From the NCBI GenBank assembly GCA_029582165.1, contig CM055886.1, positions 23,932,669-23,996,668 of the forward strand: 64,000 nt of DNA. Direction: 5' to 3'. Positions within the stretch are counted from its first letter, which is position 1. Every line of letters starts with the position of its first letter. Position numbers and translations under genes: made by a program. This DNA comes from Portulaca oleracea (lineage: Eukaryota > Streptophyta > Magnoliopsida > Caryophyllales > Portulacaceae). Under the pieces are notes generated by a model, which saw only the letters and a list, made by a program, of their open reading frames with translations, had not been told where the DNA came from and ran no database searches. Positions 22,561 to 33,348 of this stretch are shown here, one piece after another.

Positions 22561-23460
22561 CCCTTTATGGTTAACTCAGGCCTTGACCCTGACATTGGAC
22601 AAAAACACATCCCAATGCATGCATGACCTAAACGACCTATATGGACTTCCTAAAAAACGCCTACATGCTGACTTGGGAGAGACTCACCCAGGACATGGGT
22701 TTAGAAGTGCTAACTAATCTATATGGGACTTCCTAAGATGCAAGACTTCTATATGCTGACTTAAGGAATAGACTTACCCATGAGATGGGTCTACATGTCC
22801 TAAATTCTATATGACACCTCTTAAAGTGCAAATGCCTACATGCTGACCCAGAAACCCTAACTTATGACATGGGTTTACACTGGACTTCTTAATAAAAAGA
22901 CAGATATTTGCATGATGACTCCAGACACAGACTTGCCCATGACATTGGTTTTCATGACCTATGAACCTATATGAGATTTTTTAAAGAATGTAAGACACTT
23001 ACATGGTAACTCAAGAAAGAGACTTAACGACTCACCCATGACTTGGATTTGCATGATGTAGACCCTATAGGAGACTTTTATAATGCAGGACATTCATATG
23101 TTGACTCTGGAAAAGGAATCACCAATGACATGGGTTTACACTGGAATTGCTAAAAGAGACAAACACACATTAACCTAGGAAAAGACTCACTTATGACCTA
23201 ACCCAAAGACTCACCCATGACCCGGGTTTATACTGGACTTTCTAAGACAAAAACACATTAACCAAGGAAAAGAGTCACTTATGACCTAACCCAAAGACTC
23301 ACCCATGACCTGGGTTTAGACTTCCCAAAAACAAAACATACATATTAACTTGAGAAAAGACTCACATACGACCTTGTATGAGACTTTCTAAAGACCGAAA
23401 GGCATTTACATACAGACTCTAAAACAAAGACTCGTTGAGGGCTATTGTAAGACACATATA
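22561..23460. repeat. Degenerate tandem array, ACTCACCCATGACATGGGTT type
   Basis: About ten diverged units of 70-110 bp with the shared words GACTCACCCATGACATGGGT, CTATATGGGACTTCCTAA and CATGCTGACT. Divergence is much higher than in the 22-bp array. Confidence 0.7.
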
Positions 23461-24740
23461 TACTGACTCGGGAAACAACAGGTTTGCGTAACAACAACAC
23501 TTTTTACAACAAGAGCATTATAAAGGGCCGGATAAAGTCAAATATAGCGAGTCGACATAAGTTGGAAAGATGCAAGTTAGTGTTTCTGAATTCGGATGGG
23601 TAAAATCCACAGGCCGACCGCTTTAAGGAGAATCCGTAACTTGGTCCAACAACTCAGACAGCTCAAGCTATGTTGGCTATTATGCGGACTAGAATAATGT
23701 TGAACACACTAACAACTTGACTTCTATTTACACACTTTTTTTTTTGTTGCGACCTAAAACATTTATTTATTTTAACTCAAGGAGAGTAGATGTTGTAAAG
23801 GACCAAATAAAGCCATCAAAAGGCGAGTTAAAACAGACTTATAAACTCAATTATTAACTCCACCGTGGATGGGCTTAACAACGGGCCGACCATGGATTTG
23901 TTAGACTTAATAATCAAATTTATCATTTTATTTTCTCTAACCTTAAGACTATTACGCGGGCTAGAACAACACACACTAACTTTGTTTTATTATTAATCAA
24001 TTTTCTTTGGACCATGAGTAAGAGAATATTGAGAAGGGCCGAATAAAATCATCAAATGTGAGTTAAAATAAATCGATAAACAAGGAAAATTAACCTTTAA
24101 AATGGATGGGCCCCACCACCGGGCCGACCGTAAAATTCAAGGTTAATTAATTAAGTTCATAAATTTATTTCTTCTCAACCCAATGATTATTACGCAGACT
24201 AAAACAATATCTCAAAATTAGGTCCGACTCTAGTGAAGACCCAACATACAGACACGTATTTGCACATAGAATACGACAAACTTTATCTATTTACTCAGGG
24301 AAAACAGACATTGTAAAGGACTGGATAAATCCAACAATAAGCGAGTATAATTAATTTATGGGTTTAATTGACAAATCCAATATGGTTGGGCCTAACACGG
24401 GCCGACCATAAATGTGATGGATTGATTAATTAAATCAATAAATTAATTTACTCGAGCTTAGTGACTATTATGCAGTCTAAAACGTTATCCATTAACTTTG
24501 TTGGACTTTTAATTAATAATTTTTTTGGACCTTTGTTAAGAGAATTTCATAAAGGGCCATATAATATCATCAAAGGTGAGTCAACTTTTATTTATTAATT
24601 AAGATAATCAACTTTCAAACATAAATGGGCCCTTCCACTTGGGCTAACCATAATGCCTTTGAGTTAATTATATCAATTAATAAATAATCATTTTCTCAAC
24701 CTAATGAATTTCATATGGACTAGAACAAAACCTCCAAACT
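23461..24740. repeat. Degenerate array of about 300-bp units
   Basis: Four or so units, each with GGGCCGACCR, a Thr/Asn-like AT-rich stretch, ACTATTACGCGGACTAGAAC and AAAGGGCCGGATAAARTCA. These words recur near 23520-23700, 23795-23960, 24025-24210 and 24310-24490, with a weaker copy to 24740. Confidence 0.7.
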
Positions 24741-25210
24741 AAGGTCAGCTCTTTACAAAAAGGAAAGAAAAGGGGAAGGGGTACACATAGCACATAGCAT
24801 ACACATGAAGGGGTACCCTAAACCAAGGCTCTAAATTCGAACTTTTATAGTTGGGTTATATAGCCTACCGCATGCCTTCTCCCCGGTTCTTCATACCATA
24901 AGGTAAGCAGTTGGGGTATTTCTCAAAGAACTTCAAGGAAGCTCTTGGAGTGTGACACCGGGAGAGGAGCGACCAAATGCTTAGAGATGTAGAGTTCATC
25001 CCCATAGTAGTGGCCTCCCGCTCTCAAGGGAAATCCCAAGTAACTTAAACCGTCGCCTTTGTGCTAATGTGTCAAAAGACCCGATTAGTGGCCCGGTATG
25101 AAAAAGGATGCATAAAAGAATAATAAAGTCCCGAAATAAATTAACTTCTCTCTTTTACACTTTCAAATCAATTCGATTTTTTTAAGTTTTACCCTCTTTT
25201 TAAGTTTAAG
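24741..25210 (-). other. LARD leader region
   Basis: In element sense this follows the PBS. It is non-coding, with an A/T-rich block next to the PBS. No ORF is supported. Confidence 0.5.
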
Positions 25211-25228
25211 TCCCCAATGGAGTCGCCA
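25211..25228 (-). other. LARD primer-binding site, tRNA-Arg type
   Basis: Minus strand reads TGGCGACTCCATTGGGGA three bases after the LTR end. It matches the Arg-type PBS used by Tat/Ogre elements apart from one base. This fixes the orientation of the element. Confidence 0.85.
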
Positions 25229-25231
25229 ATC

Positions 25232-27016
25232 TGTAGGTACACCCAAAAATTCCCGTTCGGGGAAATTGTTTTCGGATGCGCTACTTAATTGATCGGGAGC
25301 CGACTAAGGTTGCTTAATCCTTAAATAAGGATTTTTTATTTTCAAAATTCGTTTTCGGCGTGCTGAAACTTTATTTATTTACAAACTCGTTTTTTATTAT
25401 TTAAATTATCCGTAATTACACAAATTAATTTAACAATAATTTAATCCCGGGCCAATCACTAAATTCAAGCCCGAAGAGGAGCAAACGGGCCACCAGAAAC
25501 AGCTAAAACCCGCCTAGGTTTAGCAGACCCTGGGCTGGGCCGTCTGCATCCTTGGGCCAGAAGAAAATGGGTTGAAATTAATAAAATCCGCCTAGGTTTT
25601 ATTAATTTCTGGCCCATTTTCCTCGGGTCCAATCTTAAATTAGTGAAGGGGAATGAACTAAATTATTTTCTTAAATTATTTTATGCATAAACGAATATTT
25701 TAAATAGTTAAACTAATTTATAAAATATAAAAGAGTCGCCAGCCGATTTAAGGAAATTGACAAACCGTAAAATAAGAAAAGAAAGACTCCGGTCTACGAA
25801 TCCGATTTCTAGATTCGGGGGTAAGATTACGGATTCGAGAGTTATAAGAACCCTCGAATCCGCCTGTTATAAAACAGACTCTACTAAAATCAACATTGAA
25901 AAGAAAGAGAGTGGGGAGAAGTTTGATTAATTTCGCGGAATTATTATTCAAATCATGCAATATGAAAACAATGCGGTTTTTATTTTACAAAATGCACAAG
26001 CATGGAATTGAAGAAAGAATTACATGAATAATAATAATAAAATGAACCAAAGAATTCAAACCTTGCCTAAGGTGATAGGAATGATGAACTTGATCGCTTG
26101 AGTTGCCCTCTTTTACTTGAAACTCAGATGAAATAATGTAAATGGCTAGGAAGAGTGGTGTATGGATGGTTGTATTTTGTGATGAGTGTGGTTATGAGGG
26201 GATGAGAAATGGATTATGGATGAAAAGTAGTATAATATGGATGTAGTTTATGAGGGTGGTATTATGATGAAAGTTGATGAAATGAGAGGAGAGTGAGTGT
26301 ATTTGATGGTAGTTGATGATGAAAATGAAGGTGAAATGGAGGGGGTATTTATAGGTGAGGGAGTGTGAGATTTGGATGGAAATGATGGGGGGCATACCCC
26401 ACAAATCAAGCCATCAGAGATCAAAACCTAGGCGGGTTTTGGGTGGTCAAGGGGAAGTCAAACACATGGGCAAAGATCAAGGGATCAATTGCATGCATGC
26501 AGATTTTGGCGTCAACTACCTCAAAACCTAGGTGGGTTTTGATATTATCAGCACACGGATCGGTGACGTGGAGCAAAACGACGACGTATGCTACTCTCCT
26601 CGAAACCTTGGCGGGTTTTGAGCTCCCTAGATCGGGGCGCGCTTGCTGGGCCAGATTGCTGGGCCTAGAAAATGTTCAAACCCGTCTGGGTTATAAAACT
26701 GGTTAACTGCAACTTCGAATGGCCATAACTCTTTCATCCGGACTCCGATTGAGACAATTCAAAAGGCGTTGGAAAGCTTATGATGGGTACTTTACTTTCA
26801 TCAAAAGAAATGGGGCCAATGAGCCTTGTGGAAAAAATGGGATTTGTAATGGTGGACATATATATGTGGAAAGGGTGGAAAATGAAGGCTTTTTGTGGTG
26901 GGTTGGCCCGATAGCTTTTGATTGAGGAAGGCCCTTTTGATTTTCTTTCATGCTAGCCTCTTTTCTTGTTATGCTTGATTTGTACACTTGTCCCGGTACA
27001 AAATCCGGTGTCTACA
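25232..27016 (-). repeat. LARD 5' LTR (minus sense)
   Basis: Direct repeat of 15653-17462 with the same termini and the same six dyads (about 25505, 25586, 26425, 26522, 26604, 26677). Scattered substitutions separate the two copies, so the insertion is not very recent. Confidence 0.9.
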
Positions 27017-27021
27017 GCATG
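27017..27021. other. Target-site duplication GCATG (right copy)
   Basis: Exact copy of 15648-15652, directly after the right LTR. Confidence 0.9.
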
Positions 27022-27536
27022 ACACTAAGCCCAGGCGCCAAACTGAATTTGACTTTAGGAGAAATGAGGCTCGCATTGACGATAGGAACCGAAACACTTG
27101 GTCCTACGAGCCTCAAGCTGCTGTTGTGCTCCCGGGAAATCCACTTGAGGCTCCATGTGACGATGAGGGTAGCCCCTTAGGAAACGAGGAGGAGGAAGAA
27201 GAAAAGAGTGAGGAGGATAGCGGAGAGGGGGATGAAGAGGAACAAGCTCAAGGAGTACCCAGTTCGAGTTCGGTTTCGGTGGACTTTTTCGAGCTCTCCA
27301 CCCAGCTCAACAACATATACACGGGGCACCAAGACATCCGCACCCTACAATAGCAAGACCATAGCATCCTGGAGAACCTTCAAATCCGGGTGAACCGACA
27401 TGACGAGATCCTCGATGAGTTCCGCTACTAGTACTATAGCGGAGGCGGACGAACTCCCCCACTCGAATGGTTCCCGCCTGCTGGATACTACCCACCAGAT
27501 CAACCCCCTCCCGGGGGTTTCAACCAATGGCTGTAA
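27022..27536 (+). pseudogene. Athila env-like 3' ORF, 3' part after the nested element
   Basis: Open in one frame to a TAG at about 27351, then on in the same frame with a second stop near 27429 to the TAA at 27534-27536. It contains a highly acidic Glu-rich stretch (about 27185-27260), a Ser/Val segment, a heptad-like LSTQLNNIY...LENLQIRVNRHDEIL region that could form a coiled coil, and a Pro/Tyr/Gly-rich C-terminus. The first residues (DTKPRRQTEFD) continue the reading interrupted at 15652. The acidic stretch and coiled coil fit what follows the core domain in Athila 3' ORFs; the biochemical role is unknown. Confidence 0.65.
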
Positions 27537-29718
27537 GAATTCCCCGCCCCCTATCCTCCTTCGTTGATTATATTGCTTTCTTGCATGATAACTGTGGAGG
27601 GGACATCATTGGTTGGGTGGGTTAAGGTTTTTTTGGCAGGTGTGTTGGTCTCCCCATTCCCCTTGTGATCAAGGTCATTGTCAATTTGTACCTACTTTTA
27701 ATCTATTATGATTGGTTGGTTTGTGGCGCTGTGTAGTTAGTCCACACTTTCTAAAGTATGTGACTTTGGTGAAGTTTGTTCTCGCCGGCTTTTGCTCAAC
27801 AACATCGAGTATTAAGCTGGTTTTATCCCAGGAAATGTATATTTTGTTAATATGTTTTCCTTAGTTTTCAGCTTGTTTAGTTTGTAGGTTCTTCTGTTGG
27901 TTTGTTTTATAGTTAGTCTATGGTCATTTCTTTTTGGTTTGTTTTTCTTTGTAGTTAGTTTTATCTCTTATTTTGCATCTTTTTAGTTTAGGTGTACATA
28001 ATCATGCATGCGGCATTCCTTTTTTTCCACTAACGATTTTCTATCTTTTCCCCCTTCTTGGATTCGATGCTCTTTTACGCTATGAAGACATCTCTTGGTG
28101 AGCTCGTTCCTCTTTACTTTCTTTTTCCATTCCCCTTCTTGTACATATCTTTGCTGCATGCTAGCTTGGTTTTCTCTTTTGGTGGCGCGCCCCTTAGTAT
28201 GTGCAGTGTTGGAAAATCTTATTGTTGGAGCCGTGTGGGCTCGGGTCGCCACCGTTTTCTTTGTGCTAATTGTTGTTTCCTTAGATGTTTTTTTCTAGTT
28301 TTTCTACCCATCGTGAGACACCCTTTCCACAATGAGGACATTGTGGATTTTAAGTGTTGGGGGGGAGTTCTCTTTGTATATAGGGTAGCTCACCTAGTTT
28401 CTTTTTCATTCTTGTTTCTTAACTAGCTAAAAATCGAAAAAAAATTGAAAAATTGGTGATTTGCTTTGAAAAATGAAAGGAAAAAGGAGAAAAAGTAGTG
28501 AAAAACCCCAAAAAGTGTTTTGTTTTCTCTTATAGGAGATGCTTTTGGCCATAGCAGTAGTGTAGATAGTCACCTAATTGATCGAACTAATCGATTAGAA
28601 GCGGCCGATATGAGCGATAATAGGACTTAGTTTGGTTGATTTCCATGATTTACCTCTAAAAACCCCTCTTTTGATTGAGAAAGTGATTTTCTTACCGTTT
28701 TACACGCCTATTTTGTTCATTTCTTTGCTAAAGTTGGTTGATCTTAGTAGTCTAATGCTCTTGCTCGTGTCTAATAAACCTATTAAAGTCGGCAAACAAA
28801 CAAGGGTTGGCATGAGTGGGCGGCACTCATGCCCCATAAGTACCTCGTTACGTACGGAGTAACTCGAGTTGGGAGGGTAACCCCTTTTCGGAGGGTGTGC
28901 AAATTGCCGAAAAACCCGACCCAAAACTCCAAAAAATCTAAAAATCTCAAAAATCGTTGGTTTACCAACATGGCTAGGTGTAGGGGCTAGCGGCCCTTCG
29001 CCCCTTAAGTACAATTGTACGAATGGAGCATAGCCACGCTGGGAGAGTAACCCCCTAGCGGGTCGCACAATCAATCTCGAAACATGCCAAAATTAAAAAC
29101 TTCGAGGAAATCGTTAAAGTAGTGAAAGCCTTCTCTATGTTTTCTACGGTCGTCATAAAGCCAAGGGCGACAACGAATAGTTTTGGGTGACACTTAATAA
29201 GGAAATTAACAAATAAATCCGAGCTTGAGCGTGAAAACTTCTTCGATCGACCAACCTAGGCTAGAAAACTTCAATTAGTGGCCCACTTGCACTCGCACAC
29301 AAGGTTTTCGCTCATCATGAAACTGTTAGGGGTTGAAAATCTTTAGGATTGGCATTCTTCCAACCTAAGTATCCTTAATTGTTCATATTTGCCCCTTCTT
29401 TTTGGTTGGTAGGACCGGTTGGGTGTCTAGGTGCGTTGTTACGGGCTCGAGTATCTTCTCCTTCCCTTGTTTTCTTTCTTTGTTTTGTTTTTCACTCTCC
29501 TTTTCTTTCTTTCTTTCGTTTTTCCTTTGGCTTTTGTGGGTACAGTCGCTACAAACCCTCACGAGACCCACCTCGTCCACCCGGGCTGCCGGGGGTTTAA
29601 AGGGCTTGGTGCATACGCTAAATGCACCCGTTGTCTCCCACGAAAGTAGAGTGGTTGTTTAGGTAGCTTGTTTTGGTTTTTTTTGCTCGAGACGAGTAAA
29701 ATCCTAAGCGTGGGGGGG
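27537..29718 (+). other. Athila 3' non-coding region and polypurine tract
   Basis: No ORF is supported. CACAATGAGGACATTGTG (28328-28345) followed by AAGTGTTGGGGGGGAG (about 28351-28367) resembles a box also present on the minus strand in element C (45141-45176). Two diverged copies of a TAAGTAC...GGGAGGGTAACCCC module occur at about 28838-28900 and 29007-29070. The polypurine tract GCGTGGGGGGG is at 29708-29718. Confidence 0.6.
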
Positions 29719-29877
29719 TGTTTAGGCTCGGTTTTGAGCCTAAGTATTATTCTTTTCACCAAGGATTTAGTTCGCCTCCTTCCTTAATAAACGTTTCTTA
29801 TTCGTCTTTTTACTAGTTTTATGCAGGTTATCCTGGAATAGTGATCATGCGAGAAATCAGTGTTCGATGGTGTCTAG
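29719..29877 (+). repeat. Athila 3' LTR fragment
   Basis: The first 159 bp of the LTR, close to identical to 6475-6633, then cut at GTGTCTAG where the Tekay-like LTR begins (29878). The rest of this LTR was not found in the window. Confidence 0.9.
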
Positions 29878-32800
29878 TGTAACAACCCACCCCAAAATCA
29901 CGTTTAATTATATATAAAGCACAGTAGTTACGCAAATCGCGTTCTAAATTTTTTTTTTCCCGCGTTTACCGTTACTTAGTTATTTATTGATTTATTTATT
30001 TATTTATTGTTATCGGTGTCGTGTATCGTGCAGGAGATGGCCAAGATGCCGAATTATCGGCTTAAAAAAAAAATTTCACTTTACATGTTCATTCAATGAG
30101 TTAAAGTATTTCAGGTTATACGAATTATGTTATAAAGTTATTTAGTCGTTAAGTTAATTTGTATCGGGTTTTACCTTTTTCGCTATTTCTTAACCGAAAG
30201 GGGTCTAATTATTCGACCTCGTGACGTTTATATTTTATTACCCAAACCTTAATTTATTTGGGTTACATTTATTTCATTTAGGTACAAGTAATGTTTTATG
30301 TTTCATTTATTTGGATTTTCTACATCCCAAGTTTTATTTTATTTTACCCAATTATTACAAATTGATTTCATTAAGTATAAGCTAATTATGTAAAATTACT
30401 ACTCTTATATTTATTGTATTGGGTTTATAATTTCAGATTAGTTAAGTTTTAAAGAGGGATTTATAGTAGCTAAATAGGAGGGAGTTAGTCTTTTTATTCC
30501 TCATCCAATTAAATCAAACTCAAGAACAACTCTCAAGGTCCTCCCTCTTTCCCTTTTCCCTCTGCTGCCGTAACCCAGCCAACCCTGCTGGGCCATTTTC
30601 CGGCCACCGCCGCCGGATTCCACCGCCAGCCGGTGGTGGCCGCCGGCCACCCTTCTTCCCTCTTGTGTTTTCGCCAATTTTTAACTCAAAGGTAACCTCT
30701 CCAAACCCCTAATTTCAATTTCTATGAACCCTAATCTGAAAATCTAGGTTTTATATATGTTTTCTTTGTAATTTCTACTCCTTTTACTCTCGTTTATCTT
30801 GAATTCAAGTATATAATTGTATTGGTTAAGTTAGGGTTTGATTTTGGAATACATGCATGTGATTTTTGGAAGTGTTCTTGAGGTTTCTTGAGTATATTCA
30901 TGGTGGATAATGTTTATATGTTCATGCATGTGAGTCTTAAGGTCTAAGATGAGTTAATTATCAAGGTCTATATTCTGGAAGTATGATGGATTAAGGTTAT
31001 ATGGGATGTGGTTATGTTTTGATATGATTAAGAGTGAAAAATCAAGTTAAAAACCGAATTTTCGTAAATACAAGTTCTGTTTGAATTCTGGAAATTTACA
31101 GCAGGATAAAAGTGGGATTTTTACCCAGATTTCTACTCCATTTGATAGCCTAAAGTGTTAGCAAACCGTAGGCTTTGGAATTTCGAGTTTCCGACATGTA
31201 TAGCCCGAGTTACGACCAAAACCGTAACCTCACGTTTTTATATACGAATTTCTGAGTCAGTAGGTTTATGCTCATTTTTCGTCAAGTTAGAGACTTTATT
31301 GGCTTTGGAGTTGAACATAAAAGTTCTAGGTAACACTTTGGGCTTTCCGAAAAGGTATGGTATGCGTTCATACGATATCGGGATTACGAGATATGGAGTT
31401 TTCATTGAGGGATTATAATTTAAGTTCTGCCCAGAATGTTTAAGAGTGTATCTGGTTTGATGACCATTTTTCGTCCCTTTAGAGACTTTATTGGTATTAG
31501 TGATAAACATAAGAGTTTTAGGCCACGTTGCAAGCTTTCCGGAAAGGTGTGACTCATAGTCATCCGATATCGGGAGTATAAGTTACAAACCCGGGAAGCA
31601 GGGCTATCCAGAACAACATTTCTGCCAATTTGGTTTATGTAAATGTATGTCTTTTGGGCCTTAAATCAACCCAATAAGGGGTTCTAAGCATGAATGGGCC
31701 ATGGTTGTAGGTTGTCATTGTAGAGTTATGTGTTTAAAGCTAAAAGTACCATCTTGGAGTCCTAAGGGTAGTCTCCAAAAGCTAATGGGTTTGATAAAGT
31801 ATTTCACTTCCCCATCTTCCTTTAGAATATTATTCAATGTCTTGAGCTAGCTAAGAGTTTCTTCTAGCTCGGTAGCTTCCAAGTTCAAAGTTACTTCCAT
31901 CTTTATTGCTTAAATCATTGACCCAAGCTTGTTCTTATTGCATTCGAATATGTTTATCGACTCGTTTTATCGTTCATTTGCTATCGTATGATCAAGCCAT
32001 AGTTAACTCCATTGTTCGCATCCTAGCTTTCAAGTGTAAGCGCCCATTCATCGTCAATTCAAGCTAATTTTTATTGGATTCAAGACCTTCCATTTGAATC
32101 ATATTCTACGTCATTATGTTCATGTTTTCCGACTCGGAAATTTCTAAGGTTTTATATGCAGTGCTTCTGTCCGGGCCATTTTTCGGGCCCTTCCTTTCAT
32201 TTCTAGCCTTTGAGCCAGTTGAAAAGTTAAAGATCATGTTTTTCCTATTCCGGATGTACTCTTTTATGTCGTTTCGATTTTCCTAACTCACGTTATGCTA
32301 CAAACGCTATTTTGATACAACCTGAAATTTTATTCCTAAAGTTGTTTCATTTATATTACTAAGTTTCCAAACTCGTGAAACTAATTTAGAACCTTATTCG
32401 GTTCTTCATGTTTATGTATGCTTCTATTGGTTGACAAAGTTTCAAAGGCCATCTCCAAAGCCGAGCCGCCAAGGGTTTTAGCGTCTTAAGGTACGCAAAT
32501 TGTCCAACTCTTGTTCTATTTAAAGTCAAGTACGCTTTTATTGCATAGATATACTCTAACGTTTTATTGTTTTATAAATGGTCCCAAACTTCTTCCACAG
32601 CGGCTAGAGTAAAGTCTAGCCTTATTTCTGAGCTCTGTCGGAGTAATCTTGACTGGCTGTCCGATCGCTTAGTGATCACCCATCCAAACTCGAGATCGGT
32701 TTGGGCGTACGTGCGTGAGATGTTTCGGCATCGATCTAAAAGGGACACCATATCTTACTTTATGAAATCATTTCAATGTTAAGCACAGCATATGCATAGA

Positions 32801-33348
32801 AATTTTATAGCTTAAAGTATTCAATGGTTTAGCATGCTTTATATCCCCTATCCCGTTTTCAAAATGAATTTAAATGCCGGCACTAAAAACCGTTTTCGAA
32901 CGGTTTGACGTGTTGGAGGTTTACGTACTGAGTGTTTCCCCACTCACTTTGCGAATGTTTTTAATGTTTTGTTTTAGGCGGTCCGAGCTCCCAGGATAAA
33001 GGCGAGGTTAAGCAGGAGTAAGTCGTCTGTACAGGGTGGTTCTCTAAAGGCGATCGATGATCGGTATTCAAGGTTACTCAAGGGCATTAAAGGCCACTTG
33101 GTTGTGGAAAGTCTATACGACATGTTTAATTAAAGGTTGTATAATGTATTTGTACTCTAAGTTTAGCAGTTGTGTTGTATGGAGTTAAGCACAGTTTTAT
33201 GGTGGATTGTTAGATTGTGGTTGTGTTTTTGCCTTGTCCCGAGTGGGGACGGCGGTAATGCCTCGACCTAAGGTGTTCCGCTGCGCTAATCACAAGTTTG
33301 GGATTCTAAAGAATAGTCTTAATCTTGTGATTAAGGTTGGGCGTTCTG
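29878..33348 (+). repeat. Tekay-like LTR, copy 1
   Basis: Begins TGTAACAACCC. By alignment with copy 2 it ends near GGGCGTT (33339-33348); the expected terminal ACA and the PBS are altered here (TGGTATCGAGC instead of TGGTATCAGAGC). Contains a GC-rich segment (30565-30650) and the box GGGGACGGCGGTAATGCC near 33245. Confidence 0.85.

Larger units (their letters stand above)
15653..27016 (-). mobile_element. Nested non-coding LTR element (LARD-type), minus strand
   Basis: Two 1.8-kb direct LTRs (15653-17462 and 25232-27016) flank 7.8 kb with no gag or pol. Orientation is minus: the reverse complement of TGGCGACTCCATTGGGGA, an Arg-tRNA-type PBS, adjoins the right LTR, and a purine-rich tract in minus sense adjoins the left LTR. 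The 5-bp sequence GCATG is repeated exactly at 15648-15652 and 27017-27021. The interior is built of tandem arrays and long pyrimidine tracts. Mobilisation would have needed proteins from an autonomous partner, probably of the Tat/Ogre group given the PBS and the TGTAGACACC LTR start. That affiliation is an inference. Confidence 0.9.
6475..29877 (+). mobile_element. Athila-type Ty3/gypsy retrotransposon, nested and 3'-truncated
   Basis: The 5' LTR (6475-8079) and the first 159 bp of a 3' LTR (29719-29877) bracket gag, protease, RT, RNase H, integrase and an env-like 3' ORF in that order. The Asp-tRNA-type PBS, a gag N-terminus with FDLEIE, a GGGAGGCAACCC box after pol, and an extra 3' ORF all point to the Athila lineage. 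The integrase C-terminus shows no recognisable chromodomain. About 11.4 kb of its span is a nested element (15653-27016). The right LTR stops where the next element begins at 29878. All coding parts carry stops and frameshifts, so it is not autonomous now. Confidence 0.88.
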
